Assembly (NCBI GenBank): GCA_021160955.1
Contig: JAGHBM010000065.1
Span: 1-9,757 of the forward strand
Reading direction: 5' to 3'
Length of the DNA: 9,757 bases
Source of the DNA: Candidatus Aenigmatarchaeota archaeon
Lineage (GTDB): Archaea > Aenigmatarchaeota > Aenigmatarchaeia > PWEA01 > JAGHBM01
The notes under the pieces are model-generated. The model ran no database searches and had not been told where the DNA came from. It saw nothing but the letters and a program-made list of their open reading frames with translations. Within the stretch, counting starts at the first letter, position 1, and each line of letters begins with the position of its first letter. Position numbers and translations under genes: made by a program. Below, piece by piece: positions 6,275 to 9,757 of this stretch.

Positions 6275-7576
6275 TCAGTACGAAAATTTATACCTGTAAT
6301 TGGAAATTGCCTCATACAATCTGAAGTCCGGGCTCTGTGGAAGCAAGAAATATCCCAAAAAATTTGATATTCCGAAGAAAGAGGACTTCTTTTTCTTTTT
6401 TGCTTCTTCTTCCTTCTTCATCTCACGTATTTTTTTCTTTATTGTCTCAAATGTTTTTTCCAATCCCTTCTTACTGTTACCTATGCCCGAAGTGTTCCCG
6501 AATCCTATGACGAGTATCTTTTCGTTCTTGTCTCCCTTCTTTATAAACTCCATCAATTTTTCTTTTACCCTTGGTAGAGATTTCAATATCTCTTCTTTCA
6601 TTGGATATATTGCCGTTTCACCAACTTCTTTTATTCCTATCGAGTCGATTGGGATCTTCTTCTTGGTTGCGATTTCTTCGATTATGAAGCCATGATATAC
6701 TGTGAGACCTCCACCACGATTTCCAACACCGACCCCCTCCATGATCACTCCGTTCTTTTCACCGTACATCGCTCCTGCAGCATCGACAGTTATAATTCTA
6801 TCTATCTTCTCCTTTTTCAACAACTTTTCAACAAATTTGCCTGGATATCCTATCGTTGCACCAGGCCCAGTTGCCTTGGCCAGAATCACGGTCTTTCCAT
6901 TTATTTTGGTTTTGGCATAGGAGAACTCTTCATCTTTCATATGTTTGACTTTTGCATTTTCAGGTATCATGGAAGCCACAACTAAAGGCCCTATTCCATC
7001 TCCTATTGGAGCATCATCAACAAATGCATCTGTGGCCTTGACATATGATCTAGCCAACCTTTTTATTAGTGGCATCTCCATTTGAAGTATTAGAGCAAGT
7101 TGTAAGATCTTGTACTTCTTTATGAGCTCGAGATAATATCTCATAATTTTTATGATTTGGTGAAGTCCAGATGTTGCGCTTATTGCGGCTGAGATGCTTC
7201 TCTTTTCATGGATGTTCATATTCGGTGATAATTTTTCGACGAATTCTATCTCTCTGTTTTCACTGAGCTTCACAACCTCATGTATCTTGTCAACAATGCC
7301 ATATGGATCTATTGAAACGGGCTCCGCTACAAAGAATTCGAGGAAGCTGAAGATCTTCTTCTTCAAGTCTTTTTGCGCTTTTTTCGACATCCTCTTAACT
7401 ATTTTGTTTATCGAGGAATTAGACATCTTTTCAAGGTCTGCAATGTCTTTTTCGAGTTTCGTGACCTGTTGGTATATCATCAACCTTGGGTACAGAAATA
7501 CCATTACAAAGAACAATATGAGCCATATTATACTGCTTATCCAGTTATCGTTTCCCAATGCCTGCATCAGTAACAT
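6275..7576 (-). CDS. DUF1512-like archaeal membrane-anchored protein
   Basis: This 433-residue protein resembles the archaeal DUF1512 family, of unknown function. One membrane helix is near the N-terminus (about 12-34, WISSIIWLILFFVMVFLY), followed by a basic, partly coiled-coil stretch (36-76) and a large probably cytoplasmic domain. The domain is rich in glycine motifs: FVDDAPIGDGIGPLVV (185-200), LAKATGPGATIGYPGKFVEK (232-251), VDAAGAMYGEKNG (264-276), GVGVGNRGGG (281-290), and VIGFGNTSGIGNSKKG (356-371). These suggest nucleotide or metal binding, but I see no standard P-loop. A Lys/Glu-rich linker (383-398) leads to an aromatic tail with some hydrophobic character (399-433). GGTG at 7585-7582 is 5 nt before the ATG at 7576; M4 at 7567 is an alternative. 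It is divergent from the beta-repeat protein and sits upstream of rpl10e. Confidence 0.78.
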   Translation of the reverse strand: MLLMQALGNDNWISSIIWLILFFVMVFLYPRLMIYQQVTKLEKDIADLEKMSNSSINKIVKRMSKKAQKDLKKKIFSFLEFFVAEPVSIDPYGIVDKIHEVVKLSENREIEFVEKLSPNMNIHEKRSISAAISATSGLHQIIKIMRYYLELIKKYKILQLALILQMEMPLIKRLARSYVKATDAFVDDAPIGDGIGPLVVASMIPENAKVKHMKDEEFSYAKTKINGKTVILAKATGPGATIGYPGKFVEKLLKKEKIDRIITVDAAGAMYGEKNGVIMEGVGVGNRGGGLTVYHGFIIEEIATKKKIPIDSIGIKEVGETAIYPMKEEILKSLPRVKEKLMEFIKKGDKNEKILVIGFGNTSGIGNSKKGLEKTFETIKKKIREMKKEEEAKKKKKSSFFGISNFLGYFLLPQSPDFRLYEAISNYRYKFSY

Positions 7577-7607
7577 GAAAACACCATAGGATAGTGTTTG
7601 TATAGGT

Positions 7608-7619
7608 AGTTTATAAACT
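7608..7619. promoter_or_regulatory. Palindromic TATA box AGTTTATAAACT
   Basis: A perfect 12-bp palindrome in the 74-nt divergent region. On the minus strand TTTATAAAC is centred about 37 nt before the DUF1512-like ATG, giving a leader of about 11 nt that includes GGTG. Being symmetric it could also be a TATA element for the plus strand, though a better-placed one exists at 7621-7630. Confidence 0.5.
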
Positions 7620-7620
7620 T

Positions 7621-7630
7621 TTTTATACTT
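7621..7630 (+). promoter_or_regulatory. TATA box of the 7651 gene
   Basis: TTTTATACTT is centred 26 nt before the ATG at 7651, and no Shine-Dalgarno lies between. This predicts a leaderless transcript beginning at or beside the start codon. Confidence 0.55.
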
Positions 7631-7650
7631 TCTGATGCCATATTTATTCT

Positions 7651-8346
7651 ATGGATTGGAAAATATTGCTCGCAGTTCTCGTTGGATTGTCATTGATCAC
7701 CACAGGTGTCGTCAAACAGGGAAATTTTGAGTTCTTGGAAAAATACGACGAAATGAGCGAAAAAATAAAGGGATTGACGGGTGAGATAATTGGAAGTTTC
7801 CCATCATCGGCCAGTGACGTGTCCAAAAGAGAAATAGACGTGAAAGCAGAATTCAGCGATCCGAACTTTGATATGAATAACAAAAAAATAGATTTCACGA
7901 TTAAGTTCAATCCTATAAACCAGGACCACGATTTGTTTGTCAACGGGAACAAGATAACTTCAGGATCACAAATTACGTTGAACATTTTTGGTTATTCGGG
8001 TTTATTCCAAGTCCATAAAACTCTCCAAATGTCAGGAGAGGCGGACAAGATAAAGGTAAATGGTTTAACAATTGAAGGGGCAGAGAAAAAAATAACCATA
8101 GAGACTGATGGACTAAGTTTTGATGAGATAGATTTTGAAGGGTTGAAAAAAGATATTGAACTCTCCAACATGAACGGTAAACTAACGTTGCATGGAAAGA
8201 TGTCAATAAAGGTTGATAAGGAGCCCGTGAAGATACAGGCTTTTATGGGTAATGTACATGTCACTCCCTACAACCTAACGATCGATGGAAAAGCCAAGAG
8301 AGTCTTGATATCAGGCGAAGACTATTCGGCAAGCTTCAACAGCTGA
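7651..8346 (+). CDS. Membrane-anchored exported protein with beta repeats
   Basis: I do not recognise a named family with certainty; 231 residues. Residues about 4-21 (KILLAVLVGLSLITTGVV) form a single N-terminal membrane segment or uncleaved signal anchor with few charges before it, so the rest is probably outside the cell. A short helical stretch (27-47) follows, then a beta-rich region from about 60. Three stretches share the form x-GxL-x-V-x-LxxxGxAxxVxIxG: about 112-140 (FGYSGLF to VNGLTI), 171-195 (SNMNGKLTLHG onward), and 197-224 (AFMGNVHV to LISGEDY). This suggests a small solenoid or sandwich of repeated strands. Similar uncharacterised proteins occur, as I recall, in DPANN archaea. 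No Cys and no catalytic motif is seen. The start fits a leaderless mRNA. A seven-T tract follows at 8372-8378. Confidence 0.75.
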   Translation: MDWKILLAVLVGLSLITTGVVKQGNFEFLEKYDEMSEKIKGLTGEIIGSFPSSASDVSKREIDVKAEFSDPNFDMNNKKIDFTIKFNPINQDHDLFVNGNKITSGSQITLNIFGYSGLFQVHKTLQMSGEADKIKVNGLTIEGAEKKITIETDGLSFDEIDFEGLKKDIELSNMNGKLTLHGKMSIKVDKEPVKIQAFMGNVHVTPYNLTIDGKAKRVLISGEDYSASFNS

Positions 8347-8370
8347 GAAATATCTTTTTGCACATGCACA

Positions 8371-8378
8371 ATTTTTTT
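8371..8378 (+). terminator. T-run terminator after the 7651 gene
   Basis: Seven T residues at 8372-8378, about 25 nt after the stop, match an archaeal U-tract terminator. Just before it TGCACA is repeated in tandem (8359-8370), which is a direct repeat, not a hairpin. More T-rich sequence follows inside the convergent gene's lysine codons. Confidence 0.5.
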
Positions 8379-8797
8379 CATATTTTATCTTTTTTCTTCT
8401 TTCTGATTCTTGACAGACCAATCTTTTTCTGAATGTCCTTTTCAACATTTTTTTCTATGCTTCTTTCATATCTTCTTTTCTTCAGTGGACTCAAAATTAT
8501 TCCCAAGAATTTTAGAATTCCCTTCACAAACAAGGCAAAGAGATAGATTGCCACAGCTGTGGTTGCATAGAATATCAAGGTGTTCAGATCAGTAGATATT
8601 CCCCAATTGAAGAAGTAGTTCATTATGAATGGGAATGCCATCCCGATGATGACTATTGTCAGAATCCTCACGGTGAATTTAATCAACCTATAGAGGACAA
8701 ATATTGCGATCACGAATATTATAAATGTAACAATTCCGTTCATCTGAAGGAATGATATTATTTGAGAAAGAAATTTTATTGTAAGATCAGTAAACAT
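8378..8797 (-). CDS. Small three-helix membrane protein, unknown function
   Basis: A 139-residue hydrophobic protein that I do not recognise. Three membrane helices are visible at about 20-38, 43-63 and 73-102, the last long enough for a kinked or re-entrant helix. A strongly basic tail (105-139, with KKRRYER and RIRKKKKDK) should stay in the cytoplasm by the positive-inside rule, and might contact nucleic acid or lipid head groups. The start is at ATG 8797, with no Shine-Dalgarno; a TATA-like tract (8827-8815) centred about 24 nt upstream predicts a leaderless mRNA. It ends convergently with the beta-repeat protein gene, 31 nt apart. Hydropathy is the only functional clue. Confidence 0.72.
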   Translation of the reverse strand: MFTDLTIKFLSQIISFLQMNGIVTFIIFVIAIFVLYRLIKFTVRILTIVIIGMAFPFIMNYFFNWGISTDLNTLIFYATTAVAIYLFALFVKGILKFLGIILSPLKKRRYERSIEKNVEKDIQKKIGLSRIRKKKKDKI

Positions 8798-8814
8798 ATG
8801 ATTATTTTTGTCGC

Positions 8815-8827
8815 TTTAAAATAAAAA
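8815..8827 (-). promoter_or_regulatory. T-tract acting as terminator and TATA box
   Basis: On the minus strand TTTTTATTTTAAA follows the zinc-ribbon stop (8842-8840) by 12 nt and lies about 24 nt before the next ATG (8797). It may end the first transcript and position TBP for the second. Confidence 0.4.
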
Positions 8828-8839
8828 TATGTGAACAAT

Positions 8840-9091
8840 TCATTCTATTTTCATTTTGATGGTGGTTCTATCGATTTTGCCGCATTTTCTGCAGAATATC
8901 TCTATCGGTTGGTCGAATTCCTTTCCTTTAAGACTCTTGAGACGTCTATCAGGTATAAGTATTTCTGTTCTCGTGTCAGAGGATCCACATCTCTTACAAC
9001 AGCTCAGGTTGTCCAAAATTAGTAGAATATCACCACCAAATAATAATTGTTTGGGATCATATATAAAACTTGATATGGCAAAATCAGCCAT
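8840..9091 (-). CDS. Small zinc-ribbon protein, unknown function
   Basis: An 83-residue protein with two CxxC knuckles: C32 and C35 in CCKRCG (31-36), and C67 and C70 in FCRKCGK (66-72). The spacing of about 31 residues between knuckles, with a beta-rich stretch between them, is that of a single zinc ribbon, a fold used in archaea for nucleic-acid or protein contacts. The extra C31 next to the first knuckle is unusual. The first 30 residues (MADFAISSFIYDPKQLLFGG) are not charged or membrane-like enough to classify. There is no catalytic motif. No Shine-Dalgarno is present before the ATG at 9091; the T-rich tract at 9118-9100 gives a TATA-like element upstream, so the mRNA may be leaderless. 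A nucleic-acid binding role is inference. Confidence 0.72.
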   Translation of the reverse strand: MADFAISSFIYDPKQLLFGGDILLILDNLSCCKRCGSSDTRTEILIPDRRLKSLKGKEFDQPIEIFCRKCGKIDRTTIKMKIE

Positions 9092-9099
9092 GTAATTCT

Positions 9100-9118
9100 C
9101 ATATAAAAAATAAAAAAA
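9100..9118 (-). promoter_or_regulatory. T-tract terminator overlapping zinc-ribbon promoter
   Basis: On the minus strand this T-rich tract (TTTTTTT, A, TTTTTT, ATATG) follows the stop of the three-helix protein gene (9137-9135) by about 16 nt, and lies 9-27 nt before the zinc-ribbon ATG at 9091. Its left part fits a TATA box for a leaderless start, and its T-run fits a terminator. Confidence 0.45.
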
Positions 9119-9134
9119 GAAGAGTGGTGGGGGT

Positions 9135-9419
9135 TTATTTCTTTGTTAGGTCGACGAGTGCTAGAATTGAACCTACTAGCACGAAGATCCATCCTATGAA
9201 CTCAAAGAGTTGCTGTAGGTATGTTGATATCTGTCCTGCGTACGTCCAGAATGAAACAACCTGTGAATTGAACGCCACTGCCAGGATGAAGGATATACCT
9301 CCACCTGCTATCCAGTTGAACGCCTTCTCTGATATCTTCCTGAACTTTCCGTATTCCGCAAGTACTGGAACCAATAGGCACATAAGGCCTAGTCCAAGTA
9401 GTCCTTCGAATAATACCAT
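9135..9419 (-). CDS. Small membrane protein, three helices
   Basis: A 94-residue hydrophobic protein from the ATG at 9419; family not recognised. Helices are visible at about 4-22 (FEGLLGLGLMCLLVPVLA), 35-52 (FNWIAGGGISFILAVAF) and 71-90 (LFEFIGWIFVLVGSILALVD), with a basic patch between the first two (GKFRKISEK) and a KK end. I chose ATG 9419 over the in-frame GTG at 9428 because AGGTGA (9430-9425) sits 5 nt before the ATG and the GTG is part of that ribosome site. A TATA box at 9462-9451 supports an independent promoter. The size and glycine-rich helices could suit a pore or small subunit, but nothing in the sequence fixes this. Confidence 0.7.
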   Translation of the reverse strand: MVLFEGLLGLGLMCLLVPVLAEYGKFRKISEKAFNWIAGGGISFILAVAFNSQVVSFWTYAGQISTYLQQLFEFIGWIFVLVGSILALVDLTKK

Positions 9420-9450
9420 TTTTTTCACCTAATTAGAAAAAGTGAAAGCC

Positions 9451-9462
9451 TATATTTAAATA
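9451..9462 (-). promoter_or_regulatory. TATA box of the 9135-9419 gene
   Basis: TATTTAAATATA on the minus strand, centred about 37 nt before the ATG at 9419. Transcription would begin near 9430, right at the AGGTGA ribosome site. Confidence 0.6.
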
Positions 9463-9488
9463 TTGAATATCGACTTTTGTCGAATTTT

Positions 9489-9656
9489 TTATGCCTTTCC
9501 TATTACGAGACCTAATATTACTCTTACCTTGTCTCCCTCTTCGAATTCCTCTGATGGTGTCAGCTTGACATCTCTTATCCTGTTCTTCCCGAGCTTCACT
9601 TTTCCCATACCTTTTTCCTTGTCGACAGAGAACAAAATGCCTTCTTCAATTTGCAT
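9489..9656 (-). CDS. 55-residue beta-rich protein, unknown
   Basis: An ATG at 9656 opens 55 codons ending in TAA at 9491-9489. The protein begins MQIEEGILFSVDKEKGMGKV, has the middle KNRIRDVKLTPSEEF, and ends EEGDKVRVILGLVIGKA. The alternating pattern and the GDKVRV turn near the end resemble a small five-stranded barrel (OB or SH3 type). HypC chaperones have a similar closing segment, but the essential Cys2 of HypC is absent. The gene has codon use and length of a real small protein, and a TATA box (9687-9679) centred 27 nt upstream predicts a leaderless transcript. An RNA- or protein-binding role is possible but unproven. Confidence 0.65.
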   Translation of the reverse strand: MQIEEGILFSVDKEKGMGKVKLGKNRIRDVKLTPSEEFEEGDKVRVILGLVIGKA

Positions 9657-9676
9657 GGTTAATTTTTAATGATAAA

Positions 9677-9757
9677 TCAAATATAAACTTTTGTCATGTC
9701 TTCGTGAATTTTCTTCATTCCGAGGTAAATCTCTACTGCCCTCAATATGTGTTCAAC
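9677..9757 (-). CDS. C-terminal end of a gene entering from the right
   Basis: The minus strand is open from the right edge to TGA at 9679-9677, giving 26 residues that begin VEHILRAVEIYLGMKK and end HEDMTKVYI. The stretch looks like an amphipathic helix and reads like coding sequence, but it is too short to name a family. Its last codons contain the TATA box of the next gene. Confidence 0.5.
   Translation of the reverse strand, partial: VEHILRAVEIYLGMKKIHEDMTKVYI
9679..9687 (-). promoter_or_regulatory. TATA box of the 55-residue gene
   Basis: TTTATATTT on the minus strand is centred 27 nt before the ATG at 9656 and overlaps the stop codon of the upstream gene. With no Shine-Dalgarno, this predicts a leaderless mRNA. 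Confidence 0.5.

Noticed and set aside
7651..8346. LptA/OstA-like lipopolysaccharide transport protein
   Set aside because: The GN-V-L-x-GKA-x-V pattern is superficially similar, but this is an archaeon and no Lpt partner is present; probably only a shared beta-strand rhythm.
8359..8370. Terminator hairpin before the T-run after the 7651 gene
   Set aside because: TGCACATGCACA is a tandem direct repeat and cannot form a stem; the T-run alone is called.
9420..9428. GTG start for the 94-residue membrane protein
   Set aside because: The GTG is itself part of the AGGTGA ribosome site that serves the ATG at 9419.
9489..9656. HypC-type hydrogenase maturation chaperone
   Set aside because: The closing segment is similar, but the essential Met-Cys start is Met-Gln and no hydrogenase gene is near.

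Overview
The window is archaeal chromosomal DNA. The support is a complete archaeal-type ribosomal protein L10e (uL16) gene, a DUF1512-like membrane protein (a family I know mainly from archaea), TATA-type promoters about 26 nt upstream of start codons, several apparently leaderless genes, and GGTGA-type Shine-Dalgarno sequences on internal operon genes. The DNA is AT-rich and genes are tightly packed, with no gap over 300 bases. I cannot place the lineage; a DPANN or other deep-branching archaeon is possible but this is only inference. I see no tRNA, rRNA, CRISPR array, insertion sequence or phage gene.

Region 1-3026 (minus strand) is a tight operon, transcribed right to left: nicotinate phosphoribosyltransferase (pncB), nicotinamidase (pncA), adenine phosphoribosyltransferase (apt), then a radical SAM protein cut by the left edge. 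Spacing is 4 nt, then two 4-nt ATGA overlaps. Divergent from it is nadB (L-aspartate oxidase, 3164-4654, plus strand). The 137-nt region between them holds two facing promoters, each next to a repeat that could be an operator.

Region 4657-5658 (minus) is the most unusual locus. It is an NAD-kinase-fold protein with a C-terminal winged helix-turn-helix, split by one in-frame TGA at a position where the family has glycine. The GGDGT phosphate-binding motif is degraded to GDDRT. With its NAD-gene neighbours this suggests an NAD(P)-sensing transcription regulator built from an NAD kinase, comparable in logic to NrtR (Nudix plus wHTH) or NadR, but this is a hypothesis.

Region 5694-7576 (minus) carries the L10e gene and a DUF1512-like membrane-anchored protein. 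Divergent from the latter is a plus-strand gene (7651-8346) for a membrane-anchored, beta-rich exported protein with three internal repeats. Region 8378-9757 (minus) is a run of small unrecognised genes: two three-helix membrane proteins, a zinc-ribbon protein, a 55-residue beta-rich protein, and the last 26 codons of a gene entering from the right. Most of these have their own promoter close to the start, unlike the overlapping NAD operon.

Together the NAD genes cover nicotinamide to nicotinate (PncA), nicotinate to NaMN (PncB), the first de novo step from aspartate (NadB) and an NAD-kinase-like protein. NadA, NadC, NadD and NadE are not in the window.
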